NCBI GenBank assembly: GCA_947457075.1
Contig: CANGUG010000014.1
Span: 36,070 to 100,069, forward strand
Origin: Bacteroidota bacterium
Lineage (GTDB): Bacteria > Bacteroidota > Bacteroidia > Chitinophagales > Chitinophagaceae
Length of the DNA stretch: 64,000 nucleotides
Direction: 5' to 3'
The notes beneath the pieces are model-generated. The model made no database searches, was not told the origin of the DNA, and was given only the letters and a program-made list of their open reading frames with translations. Position 1 is the first letter of the stretch; each line of letters starts with the position of its first letter. The translations under genes were made by a program, and so were the position numbers. Shown one piece after another: positions 46,442 through 54,782 of the stretch.

Positions 46442-47080
46442 TTAAATGATAACCACCGGATAAGCAATTTCACCCCAGTCATGTTGGCTATTTTCAAGCA
46501 TAATGTCAATAATGATAGGGACAAGTAATTGCATGATATTGCAGGCATCCTTTAATTGTGAACGGTTTAACTTGGAGTTATAGGTAGATCCTCCATGAAC
46601 TATGGAATTACGAAGGGTATAAAGCCTTTCCAATACAATTTCCATTAGACCCTCAATATGCTCTTTTGAAAGACAATTTAGGGCCGTGGTAATTGATTTA
46701 TTAAAAGCAGGTAAATAATCTTCTGCTTCTCCTCGGTTGTATTCCCAAAATTTCTCAAAAACGAACTTATTTTCTATTAATACCCTAACCGGACCGCTAT
46801 ATTTTTCCCAAAATAGGTTATACAACCTGGTACGGTCAAACTGAACCAAACTAGAGGTAAAATCCCTCAATTTTGCCTTTTCTGGCTTCGAGCTAATCCC
46901 ATTTAAATCCACTGCATAACAGGCATTAAAAGCAATCCAGAGGGATATGAACTTTAAATCCAGATTCCCGTCCTGTTTTTCGGCACTTTTTAGCCATGAA
47001 ATTGACCTGTGAAGCCTAATTGTCAGAGTTTCGGGCAGGGTGGAGGCTTTATGTTTTCGGGAGAGTTGAGATGTTGACAT
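46442..47080 (-). CDS. HEPN-domain protein (Apea-like)
   Basis: A 212-residue helical protein. Its C-terminal half carries LYTLRNSIVHGGSTY, an Rx4H HEPN motif (Arg157, His162) with the LRNxIVHG form of Apea-like HEPN domains. HEPN proteins are often RNases in defence and toxin systems. Whether this one cuts RNA is inference. No antitoxin-like partner (such as MNT) is adjacent. It is convergent with the DUF262 gene with 29 bases between the stops. Confidence 0.7.
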   Translation of the reverse strand: MSTSQLSRKHKASTLPETLTIRLHRSISWLKSAEKQDGNLDLKFISLWIAFNACYAVDLNGISSKPEKAKLRDFTSSLVQFDRTRLYNLFWEKYSGPVRVLIENKFVFEKFWEYNRGEAEDYLPAFNKSITTALNCLSKEHIEGLMEIVLERLYTLRNSIVHGGSTYNSKLNRSQLKDACNIMQLLVPIIIDIMLENSQHDWGEIAYPVVII

Positions 47081-47175
47081 AAGTATAAAAATTTACTTCG
47101 AAATGGTACTCGCATCAAAAGACAATTTACCAGTGATGCTATGGAGGTAGAGGTGTGGCTTAAGAAATTAATTTA

Positions 47176-47430
47176 CTACCTTTCGTCTTCAAGTCTTTTC
47201 GGATCAATTAGCCAGTAATTAACTTTATTGCCACCTTCTAAGTTCTTTACTTTAGACATTATCTCATTAGGACATTTTTCAAGATCGAAAATAATATCTC
47301 TAGTAAATCCATCACCTACAATTAATGACTTATAGGAAAGTTGTTTAAGTTCCTCTACACTAATCCCTAAATTCATTGCCATATATTCTATAGTGTCATT
47401 TTCATCTATTTCATGAGCAAAGTTTTTCAT
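47176..47430 (-). CDS. Hypothetical protein, 84 residues
   Basis: Not recognised. It is acidic and soluble (MKNFAHEIDENDTIEYMAM, GISVEELKQLS), with a possible helix-turn-helix-like stretch IEYMAMNLGISVEELKQL that would suit a small DNA-binding or adaptor protein. An ATG nine bases upstream (47439) is possible. It is seven to sixteen bases after the DUF4116 gene's stop, so the two are probably one transcript. Confidence 0.5.
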   Translation of the reverse strand: MKNFAHEIDENDTIEYMAMNLGISVEELKQLSYKSLIVGDGFTRDIIFDLEKCPNEIMSKVKNLEGGNKVNYWLIDPKRLEDER

Positions 47431-47445
47431 TCTTCCCATAATAGT

Positions 47446-48048
47446 CTATTTTAAATACTTTTCAGAACTCGGATTGATTGTCATTAATTCATATACAAAT
47501 TCTTTATTGTTTTTTAAATCAGGGGATATAAATTTTAAAAATGATGGATATTTAAAAGATTGGCTAAAAATTATTAAAAGGTCTTTTATAAAATTCTTAT
47601 CATTTTTTAATTCATTTGAAGCAAACTGGAATTCATCATATGTTTCTGGATCATGACAAGCAGTCATTGCAAATCTAACTATTTCATAATTATTTCTAAT
47701 TCTTTCAGATGCTTCAATTAAAATATGAGAGGAGCTTTCCAATTTATATTTTATTGCATCAATAACTATCAATTCATCGTCTTTAATTCTTTCTGAACCA
47801 TAACTTAATGCATCTTTGCCCCATTCTAATACCGCAGAGTGCATTAGTTGTGTATCGTCTTTTAATTCATTGCTTGCAAATGAAAGTAAATCAACATCGT
47901 ATTTGATAAGAGCAGTAAATACTTCTTTGTCATTATTATTTTCTTTTAAATATTCAATAACAGAAACTTGGTTTACTTTTTCAGTACATACATCAAAATT
48001 AATATCACTTAAAGTTGATATTAGATCTAAAATTTCTTGTCTATTCAT
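47446..48048 (-). CDS. DUF4116 repeat protein
   Basis: A 200-residue protein with about four DUF4116-like repeats built on the pattern xxLxyASexLKdDxelxxxAv: LLSFASNELKDDTQLMHSAV, ALSYGSERIKDDELIVIDAI, LIEASERIRNNYEIVRFAM and QFASNELKNDKNFIKDLL. The repeats are leucine- and aspartate-rich helical hairpins thought to mediate protein binding. No enzymatic motif is visible. It is the first of a two-gene unit with the 84-residue orphan. Confidence 0.75.
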   Translation of the reverse strand: MNRQEILDLISTLSDINFDVCTEKVNQVSVIEYLKENNNDKEVFTALIKYDVDLLSFASNELKDDTQLMHSAVLEWGKDALSYGSERIKDDELIVIDAIKYKLESSSHILIEASERIRNNYEIVRFAMTACHDPETYDEFQFASNELKNDKNFIKDLLIIFSQSFKYPSFLKFISPDLKNNKEFVYELMTINPSSEKYLK

Positions 48049-48109
48049 TTTTATAATTATTTTATTATTTCAAATCTAGTTTATTTACTTTTTAATTTAT
48101 ACAGGCTAA

Positions 48110-49099
48110 TTATTTATACTGTTTTACCATCTCCTCAGCAATCCCCTTAATCTTCTTTGCCAAGCTTTTTGGTGCCAATACCTTAACACTAGCCCCATAT
48201 TTAAGGATTTCGGTGACTATTTCCCAGGAATAGTATAATTCCAAGTTCACGGTAAGCTTTTTACCATCCTTGCTTAAGCTATATTTTTGATTGGGGCTTA
48301 GGGGGTAATTGATAATGGTATTAATATAAGGCTCTTTAAATTCAAGCTTAATTTTTTGTGGAGTGTCCTTATAATTATGGTAAATGCCATAAGAGTATTT
48401 AAAAAATTCTTCTGCATCAAAGGTGGAATCATTTTTATAAGGTTCATCGGATAGCTTTACCGATAATATCTTATCCAAAGAGTAGTTCTTTATTAATTTG
48501 CTATTTTGGTTGTCATAAGCAATTAGGTACCAATGTTGATCTACCTGTTTTAATAAATAGGGGGAAAGTACCTTTTTTTCGGTTGTTTGGCCTTGTTTTT
48601 GGTATTCTATCTCAATACTATTGGTGTCCAAAATGGCGTTTAAAATGGGTTCTATATATACCCCTCCAATAGCGCTATTGGCTTTTTCTGGTTGGATGCA
48701 ATTTATCTTTTTTCTATCTCGCTTTGAAATCTTGGACCCGGTTACAATTTTGTCAATGGTGCTCTCAAATTTCGAATAGATAGGCGAGGAGGAGAAGATT
48801 CTAAAAATGTTGGTGGCCATTTCCAATAGCTTCTTGTCTTCAGGGTCTAATGGGGCCTTATCAATGGAGAAATCCTCATCCTGGTAAAAATACTTGCCGT
48901 CTTTGTTTCTCACAATCTCAGCGCCATATTCCTCTTTCATATGGGCAAAATCGGAGTAAAGGGTTGACCTTGATATACGTTCCCCTAAACTATTTTCAAG
49001 CTGTATGATTAACTCTTCAATCGAATATTTCCTATTATGATTTCTAAGAATCTGGTCAAGGGTACGTTCTCGCAACCGAGCATTTTTCACAACGGGCAT
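48110..49099 (-). CDS. HTH-WYL transcriptional regulator
   Basis: A 329-residue regulator. The N-terminal winged HTH (LRERTLDQILRNHNRKYSIE, RISRSTLYSDFAHMKEEYG) is followed by the WYL domain with VDQHWYLIAYDNQNSKLIKN, the usual Trp-Tyr-Leu and downstream YSLDKI pattern, then a C-terminal WCX-like end (SWEIVTEILKYGASVKVLAP). WYL proteins bind nucleotides or nucleic acids and often control defence genes. It is divergent from the AAA+ gene with a 544-base gap between them. Confidence 0.88.
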   Translation of the reverse strand: MPVVKNARLRERTLDQILRNHNRKYSIEELIIQLENSLGERISRSTLYSDFAHMKEEYGAEIVRNKDGKYFYQDEDFSIDKAPLDPEDKKLLEMATNIFRIFSSSPIYSKFESTIDKIVTGSKISKRDRKKINCIQPEKANSAIGGVYIEPILNAILDTNSIEIEYQKQGQTTEKKVLSPYLLKQVDQHWYLIAYDNQNSKLIKNYSLDKILSVKLSDEPYKNDSTFDAEEFFKYSYGIYHNYKDTPQKIKLEFKEPYINTIINYPLSPNQKYSLSKDGKKLTVNLELYYSWEIVTEILKYGASVKVLAPKSLAKKIKGIAEEMVKQYK

Positions 49100-49643
49100 G
49101 AAGCAATCATTTTTAGGGTGTAATATGGCAGGGGGGTATGATAAAATTAGAATAAATAGGCTATTTCTGTGCTTATTTTCTCGTTTTTCCCTCTTTTTTA
49201 ACTTTTTTTCTATTCTTTTTGGTTTGTCCGAATAGGTTGGACAGCATTTTTGTCCCTTTGTCCTCCCTCACCAATAAAACAGCTTTTATGGTAACACTTA
49301 AAGTAATTAATCAAAACAAGTATTTCACAGTAATTGAAGTATTTGGGATCAATTTTATCAATGTTAAAAAAGCAGGGGTTAGTATTAACATTAATGGAGA
49401 ATTGTTTTACAAACTACCCAGTATTGTTAGTCAATCAAATACGCTTGTTCTAAAATAAAAATGGGTAAATGGCTGCTAGTTAATTCATTATAAAATGAAC
49501 ATACAACTGTTCTTGTGCACAACTTTTTTTTAGGAAAAATAGTTTCGCACATCTTGATAAATTTAACGTTTTTATTTTTTTAGAATATAAAATAAGTTTC
49601 ACATTCGCTCCCCCCAAAATTTTTCACCAATAAATGCTATCCT
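49100..49643. promoter_or_regulatory. Divergent intergenic region with possible operator
   Basis: Between the WYL regulator and the AAA+ gene. TGTCC (49225-49229) and GGACA (49239-49243) form an inverted repeat with a nine-base spacer, a possible operator. Upstream of the AAA+ gene the sequence is very AT-rich and has a CCCCCC-ATTTTT stretch just before the ATG, but no clear TAnnTTTG box. One short plus-strand frame is listed separately; nothing else is supported. Confidence 0.3.
49288..49458 (+). CDS. Possible small protein, 56 residues
   Basis: A frame starting MVTLKVINQNKYFTVIEVFG, beta-rich, with the end KLPSIVSQSNTLVLK. It sits in the divergent gap upstream of the AAA+ gene on the same strand. 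Composition is protein-like but there is no promoter or family support. It may be a real small gene or a chance frame. Confidence 0.3.
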   Translation: MVTLKVINQNKYFTVIEVFGINFINVKKAGVSININGELFYKLPSIVSQSNTLVLK

Positions 49644-51329
49644 ATGACAAACATGCAAGTATCTAAAGATTTATTGTCCGCAATTCAACATTTGAGTTCA
49701 GAAACAAAGGGACAAGCCCTAACCGATGAATTAATTGAAAGCTTGGTGGATTATTCGGGACCCATGATGGACTTTTTTGGGATTACCCATTTTCAGTCAA
49801 TTGTGTTTTCACATTTAATTGAAGCAGAACTCCGTTCTTTGATTTTTGACCAGGAAAGAGTTGTGGATACTTTTGGTCGTAAGTTATCGGCTTTAGCTGC
49901 AGTGAATGTGGCAATTGATGAATTGCTAGCGATGAAATTAATTTATTACAAACGTAGTGAATATGGTATGCGCAGAAAGAACGATCGTAATAAAGTGATT
50001 TCAGTACATAATAAAATGTTAGAAGCGTTAATGTCAGGAGATCCCAGTTTATTAAGTACTGCTAAAACCGAGGACTTTCATGCTTTGCTTGCCGAAGTAA
50101 GAGAATTAATTGTTAAGCGTATTGAGAAAGAAATTTCTACCGAGGAATTGACCGATCAAACCATGCATATTTTAGAAAACAACAAAACACTGAATGAGGT
50201 TAAGTGGTTATTGAAAATTGAGGGCATTGATAAATATGATATGGTTTTGTTACTGAATTTAACTATTGAAACATTTGAGGATGGAGACAGAGGAGAATCC
50301 GACATGAGTAAGTTGGTAAATGAAGTATTTTCTGAAATCAGAGACCGCGTTAGATACAAGCGTTCCATTAAAGAAAACAAATGTCCTTTATATACTTTAA
50401 AATTGGTAGAATATTCGGATACCGACTTTTCTTTTATGGACTATACCCGTTTAAGTGAGGAGTCTATGGAGGTTTTATTAGGGGGTGCTGTTGAAACGAC
50501 TAAAAAGCCAATTAAGCCTAAGTTTGGAACCTTAATTGCACCCGATAAAATTACCGACGAGGAGTTATTTTATAATGAAACAGAGCAAAAGCAAGTAGAG
50601 ACATTGGTAAAAGCCTTACAAAAGGACAATTATGATCGTATTGTAAGTACCATGAAAGCAAAAAACACTTTACCTAATTTTTCGGTATTGTTTACGGGTC
50701 CAGCAGGTACAGGTAAAACGGCTTCTTGTTATCAAATTGCGAAAAGAACTAACCGTTACATTTACTTTATCGACTTGGAGAAAATACATTCCAAATGGGT
50801 AGGGGAAAGCTCAAAAAATGTGGTGGCATTATTTAATGAGATTAAGGAAATTAATAAATTCTTGGAGGATGACTGTATCGCTGTGTTTAACGAGTGTGAT
50901 TCAGTCATTAGTAAACGTGTTACGGTGACTACCAGTACCGATCAATCCATGAATGGCACTATTAACAACTTCCTACAGGAGTTTGAGCAATTTTCAGGAA
51001 TTGCCTTTTTAACAACCAATTTGGCTGCTAATTTCGATTCCGCATTCATGCGTCGCATTTTAATGAAATTTTTGATTAATGCACCCGAGCTTGCTGTTAG
51101 AAAAAAAATCTTAACGAAGGTATTTGATGACATCACTCCTGAGACCATTGATAAAATTAATAGTCAATATACTTTAACAGGGGGTTTAATTAGTAATATC
51201 TCTAAAAAGTTATTAGTTAAAACATTGTTGGATGATAGCATTAATAAGGATGAGTATATTATGGAATTATGTGAGGAGGAATTTGTGTTAAGTAAGTCCG
51301 ATAGAAAACCTATTGGATTTGCACAATAA
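49644..51329 (+). CDS. AAA+ ATPase with Asn in Walker B
   Basis: A 561-residue protein. About 350 N-terminal residues form a helical domain I do not recognise. The C-terminal AAA domain has Walker A GPAGTGKT (352-359), WVGESSKNV as the second-region stretch, and CIAVFNECDSVISKR, where Walker B has Asn416-Glu417 in place of Asp-Glu. It also has sensor-1 FLTTNLAANFDSAFMRR. NE in place of DE is seen in some AAA families of the LFNEADA type, so activity may be kept. The family is FtsH/CDC48-like; the target is unknown. It faces the WYL gene divergently. Confidence 0.85.
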   Translation: MTNMQVSKDLLSAIQHLSSETKGQALTDELIESLVDYSGPMMDFFGITHFQSIVFSHLIEAELRSLIFDQERVVDTFGRKLSALAAVNVAIDELLAMKLIYYKRSEYGMRRKNDRNKVISVHNKMLEALMSGDPSLLSTAKTEDFHALLAEVRELIVKRIEKEISTEELTDQTMHILENNKTLNEVKWLLKIEGIDKYDMVLLLNLTIETFEDGDRGESDMSKLVNEVFSEIRDRVRYKRSIKENKCPLYTLKLVEYSDTDFSFMDYTRLSEESMEVLLGGAVETTKKPIKPKFGTLIAPDKITDEELFYNETEQKQVETLVKALQKDNYDRIVSTMKAKNTLPNFSVLFTGPAGTGKTASCYQIAKRTNRYIYFIDLEKIHSKWVGESSKNVVALFNEIKEINKFLEDDCIAVFNECDSVISKRVTVTTSTDQSMNGTINNFLQEFEQFSGIAFLTTNLAANFDSAFMRRILMKFLINAPELAVRKKILTKVFDDITPETIDKINSQYTLTGGLISNISKKLLVKTLLDDSINKDEYIMELCEEEFVLSKSDRKPIGFAQ

Positions 51330-51340
51330 GGCTCCAACAA

Positions 51341-51378
51341 GTTTATGAAAGGATTGGAACAAAAATCCTTTCATAAAC
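51341..51378 (+). terminator. Perfect hairpin after the AAA+ gene
   Basis: GTTTATGAAAGGATT (51341-51355), eight-base loop, AATCCTTTCATAAAC (51364-51378): a perfect 15-base stem. There is no T run directly after, so it may act as a stabilising or Rho-linked end. A 45-residue frame starting inside it is not considered real. Confidence 0.6.
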
Positions 51379-51492
51379 CGAAGCCACTTATTCAGTCCCA
51401 ACATTACTTCCTCATTGAAATTAAAATGGAACAATATTTTGTATTTGGAAAGGCAGTTCATGAACTGGTAGGAATTAATTAATTTTATTTAT

Positions 51493-52215
51493 ATGAACAA
51501 TATTGTAGTTATAACAGGAGCAGGTATTTCGGTGGAGTCTGGAATACAACCTTTCCGAGGTGCCAATGGAATTTGGGAGGAGAATCCAATGGAGATGGCA
51601 ACATACCATAAGTATAGTACCGATCCTGCACATTTTTTGAGTTGGTATTATAAACGCTTTGTGAGTTGCAAGGACGCTTTACCCAATGCGACGCATGAAA
51701 AATTGGCGAGTAGTAATATTAGGGTCATTACCCAAAACATTGACAACTTACATTTAAAAGCGAATCATAGTAAAGACCGCTTAATTGAGATACATGGCAA
51801 CCTTAATTATAAGAGAAGGGTAAATGCGGCGTTTATCGAAGATTTAGAAGTAGCCAACTGGGATAAGATTGATGAAACTAATTTAGAAGCATCCTTATTT
51901 GATTTCTTCAAAATAGGGAAGGGTGGGGTAATTAATGAACACAAATCCTACCGTCCACATGTATTACTTTTCGATGAATTTTATACCGAACTATACCAAT
52001 ATGAAAAAGCCATTGCCTGGTTATTAGAAGCGGAGACCATCATTTTTATGGGTACATCCAATTCAGTAGGTTTTACCTCAGGTGCTTTAGAAATAAGCGT
52101 GAACAATGGTAAACAAGTTGTAGTGGTGGATCCCAACCCTTCACCCTCCTTCAGATATCCCCAAGTGGAAATATATGAGGAGTTGTCAACTGTATTTTGT
52201 GAACGGTTTTTTTAG
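51493..52215 (+). CDS. Sirtuin (Sir2-like) without zinc-ribbon cysteines
   Basis: A 240-residue Sir2 protein. The NAD-binding and catalytic parts are clear: VVITGAGISVESGIQPFRG (5-23), VITQNIDNLH (78-87), LIEIHGNL with catalytic His101, and IFMGTSNSVGFTSGA. The usual zinc-binding Cys pairs after the HGN motif are missing; the region is instead YKRRVNAAFIEDLEVANW. Only two cysteines exist (59 and one near the C terminus). It may still use NAD, as a deacylase, ADP-ribosyl-related enzyme or NADase. Confidence 0.85.
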   Translation: MNNIVVITGAGISVESGIQPFRGANGIWEENPMEMATYHKYSTDPAHFLSWYYKRFVSCKDALPNATHEKLASSNIRVITQNIDNLHLKANHSKDRLIEIHGNLNYKRRVNAAFIEDLEVANWDKIDETNLEASLFDFFKIGKGGVINEHKSYRPHVLLFDEFYTELYQYEKAIAWLLEAETIIFMGTSNSVGFTSGALEISVNNGKQVVVVDPNPSPSFRYPQVEIYEELSTVFCERFF

Positions 52216-52284
52216 TTATTTGTATGTAAATTTAATCTCATATTATTAATAATTGATGTAACTTCAAAAACATAAAATTCATTT

Positions 52285-52557
52285 ATGCCTAGACCAATAG
52301 AGACCACCTTAAGGGCCCTTTTAACTGAATCTGAATTTAGATTTATTCCAGATGGTGTATATACCCAAAAGGAATTATATGCACATGTTAAAAAACAGTA
52401 TCCTAATAACTGTGATGATGAATATTTATGTATTCAAAATTGCCGAAGTGGTCATAATAGTCCTGAATGGCAACATGTTGTTAGAAGTGTGATGCAAATT
52501 TTTAAAAGAACTGGCAGGATGGTAAACGTTGCTCGTGGAAGCTGGTCTTTAATATAA
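52285..52557 (+). CDS. Small winged-helix-like protein, 90 residues
   Basis: A 90-residue basic protein. PDGVYTQKELYAHVKKQYPNN, then EWQHVVRSVMQIFKRTGRM ending ARGSWSLI, resembles the winged-helix modules found with restriction and HNH proteins, where the end has the pattern W-vR-L-G-i-rGsW-l. It is 69 bases after the sirtuin on the same strand and 11 before the next orphan. The DNA-binding role is inferred from the fold pattern. Confidence 0.65.
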   Translation: MPRPIETTLRALLTESEFRFIPDGVYTQKELYAHVKKQYPNNCDDEYLCIQNCRSGHNSPEWQHVVRSVMQIFKRTGRMVNVARGSWSLI

Positions 52558-52568
52558 ACACATTTCTT

Positions 52569-53444
52569 ATGATTGACTATTTAAAAAATATTTTAACAAG
52601 ATTGAAAAAGCATAGTCAAAATCTTGATAAAATTGAATTATTTGTTGACAGATCATGGATATTTATTGATAGAAATCAAAATAATCATGAATATATTTTT
52701 GAAAGAGATGGCAAATTGATAATGTCATATAATGGGTTGGTAAATGTGGGCAATTGGAGGCTGTTAGCCACTAATAAATTACTAATTGATAGAATTACAG
52801 ATAAATTATTGTTGAATAATATTTTTTTAAATAGTGATATTTTAATTCTTCAAAAGAATGGTACAGACGATGAGCCATTTATATTAATTGATGAACAAAT
52901 TGTTAAAAATCATAATTATTTAACTTACTTAAATGAACTTGATACAAAATTAATAGATGAGGATGATAAAAAAAATAAACACCCAAGGATTACTAGGAAC
53001 AATAAAATAGTTGGCGATCATTTACAAATAGGTGATATTTTATCAAATGACAATCAAGTATTCGCAAATGGAACGTTTATACATTTATATTCTAAAAATA
53101 AATTCTTCGAGATTGAAAACAACATTATCAAATCAATTTATTATTTACAATATTTTAAATACAATAACAATGGGAATGTCGTTAAATTGAAATTCAAAGT
53201 TAAAATATTAGATAATCTGTTTGAAGGAGACGAATTAATTTTTGAACAAAATGATAATTTAAAAATACCAATTCACGAAAATTTTACTGTAACTTCTAAT
53301 GAAAAATATTCATATAAAATAAAAGTTAACGAAGACTATATAATCTACAAAAGTTATCCTGAAATATTTAATTTATTTATTTTAGGCTTATTTATTTTTA
53401 TATTTCTTTTAGTAATAGTTATTTTAGTATCAAGTAAATTTTGA
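52569..53444 (+). CDS. Orphan membrane-anchored protein, 291 residues
   Basis: Not recognised. Most is soluble and very rich in Asn, Lys, Ile and Asp. A single hydrophobic segment (IFNLFILGLFIFIFLLVIVI, near residues 265-287) at the C terminus predicts a tail anchor in the inner membrane. It starts 11 bases after the winged-helix gene. Codon and amino-acid composition is more AT-biased than the housekeeping genes, which is compatible with recent transfer. Confidence 0.55.
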   Translation: MIDYLKNILTRLKKHSQNLDKIELFVDRSWIFIDRNQNNHEYIFERDGKLIMSYNGLVNVGNWRLLATNKLLIDRITDKLLLNNIFLNSDILILQKNGTDDEPFILIDEQIVKNHNYLTYLNELDTKLIDEDDKKNKHPRITRNNKIVGDHLQIGDILSNDNQVFANGTFIHLYSKNKFFEIENNIIKSIYYLQYFKYNNNGNVVKLKFKVKILDNLFEGDELIFEQNDNLKIPIHENFTVTSNEKYSYKIKVNEDYIIYKSYPEIFNLFILGLFIFIFLLVIVILVSSKF

Positions 53445-53452
53445 TAAATCTT

Positions 53453-53620
53453 ATGGGAAAGTTTGGCTTTAGTTTCTCTTGGAAAAGGGCATTGGGCATT
53501 ACCGCTGCAAAGCAAAAGTTTGCCCGTGAAACTGGCATACCCACCTCAATGTCTGGGGTGGAGCGAAAAGTGGGTAGGTCCATACTAAATATGATTTTTG
53601 GATTTCTTTTTAAAAAGTAA
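53453..53620 (+). CDS. Small basic protein, 55 residues
   Basis: A frame starting MGKFGFSFSWKRALGITAAK and ending IFGFLFKK, eight bases after the tail-anchored orphan and nine before the next gene, so it fits the run of genes exactly. It is basic, with RETGIPTSMSGVERKVGR in the middle. It has no named domain. Its neat spacing and protein-like composition make it more likely real than not. Confidence 0.55.
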   Translation: MGKFGFSFSWKRALGITAAKQKFARETGIPTSMSGVERKVGRSILNMIFGFLFKK

Positions 53621-53629
53621 AATCTTTTC

Positions 53630-54034
53630 ATGGAAAATATTAATACAATCACCGAAAAAATAACTGAGCTAGCTCTTAAACACAAGGCAGCTGGTAACAA
53701 TATAGATGACTTGGAGGAGACCTCATGGCTGGAAAAAGAAGCCTTAATGTTCATTGCTGAATTTTGTGAAAAATCAGGAATGAATGTGAATGGATTTCCG
53801 CATGATAAAAGAGTATTAGCCCAAACCGATGATTATTATGATGATGACTACTTTTGTTTGGAACGCTTTCAATTATATGTAGATACTATTTCACTTGAAA
53901 ACAGTATGGTGGCCGATTTAAATTGGCATTATGTTAACTCCTTTTGGCCTGGAGAATTTGAAGATAAGTCCGATTTTTTAGTATCTATTAAAGGCAGAAT
54001 TGAATCCGGTGTTTTTTACGACGTACAATTTTAA
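53630..54034 (+). CDS. Acidic orphan, 134 residues
   Basis: Not recognised. A helical start (ITEKITELALKHKAAGN) is followed by a strongly acidic, aromatic middle (TDDYYDDDYFCLERFQLYV) and a Trp-containing end (LNWHYVNSFWPGEFED). The acidic character could suit an inhibitor or DNA mimic, but that is only a suggestion. It is followed after 10 bases by a probable nuclease gene. Confidence 0.55.
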   Translation: MENINTITEKITELALKHKAAGNNIDDLEETSWLEKEALMFIAEFCEKSGMNVNGFPHDKRVLAQTDDYYDDDYFCLERFQLYVDTISLENSMVADLNWHYVNSFWPGEFEDKSDFLVSIKGRIESGVFYDVQF

Positions 54035-54044
54035 TTTTAAAATA

Positions 54045-54752
54045 ATGACTTTAACCACAAAAATAAAGATATCTGAAATAATAGAACTGTATGATTTGCA
54101 AAACAAGGAAAATAGCAAACACATCTCTTCAATAACTGGTTTAATAGGGGAAGATTTACTATCTGGTTTATTAAAACATTACTTGTGTAGGAATGAAAAT
54201 GGGGTAGATGTTATAATACATGAATCAGTGACACCAAAACAAATAGGGAAAAATGGTAAAATGTTAGATAGGTGGATTCTAAAATTGAAAGATGGCAAAC
54301 CTGAAGTATGTTTTCAAACAGAAATTAAGAATTGGTCATCCCATTCTTTGTCAGGAGTGAAATTTAATTTAAATACTGAAAATCCATATGATTTTGAAAT
54401 TGGAGAATCAGACAAGATTTTTAATAAAATTTGGGATAAGAATAATGGCGAATTGTTAGATCCTTCTGTTGGAAAGGTATTGTTTGAAATGAATAATAAA
54501 CCTAATGATTTTAATGTTAAAGTTCAGCCGTTAGTTTGCTTTTGGATGCCTATTACTAATAACTCGAATATTCAGCCATTCTTTACTATAAATCATGAAA
54601 ATATAAATAAAAAAGGATTTGATAATTTATCTTTTTTTTCAGGATCTATTTATTTAAGGACCTTGCTAAAAGATAAAATAGAAGAAATTGAAATTGAAAT
54701 GCCAAATGTAATTAAGAGAATGAGTCTAATTACCCCATTATTCATTAATTAA
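54045..54752 (+). CDS. Probable PD-(D/E)XK endonuclease
   Basis: A 235-residue protein. ITGLIGEDLLSGLLKHYLC, then KMLDRWILKLKDGKPEV followed by CFQTEIKNWSSHSLSG, gives the order helix with Glu, strand with Asp, then Glu-Ile-Lys. This is the layout of a PD-(D/E)XK core: Asp in MLDRW, Glu and Lys in TEIKNW. It resembles the restriction-type nucleases of orphan defence genes. The ATG at 54045 is preferred over 54000, which would overlap the previous gene by 35 bases. The next gene starts after 30 bases on the same strand. Confidence 0.6.
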   Translation: MTLTTKIKISEIIELYDLQNKENSKHISSITGLIGEDLLSGLLKHYLCRNENGVDVIIHESVTPKQIGKNGKMLDRWILKLKDGKPEVCFQTEIKNWSSHSLSGVKFNLNTENPYDFEIGESDKIFNKIWDKNNGELLDPSVGKVLFEMNNKPNDFNVKVQPLVCFWMPITNNSNIQPFFTINHENINKKGFDNLSFFSGSIYLRTLLKDKIEEIEIEMPNVIKRMSLITPLFIN

Positions 54753-54782
54753 ATATAGTTTGTGCCATTTTAAATAATTTTT

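Noticed and set aside
51345..51482. A 45-residue frame after the AAA+ gene
   Set aside because: Its start lies inside a perfect 15-base hairpin that better explains the sequence as a transcript end.
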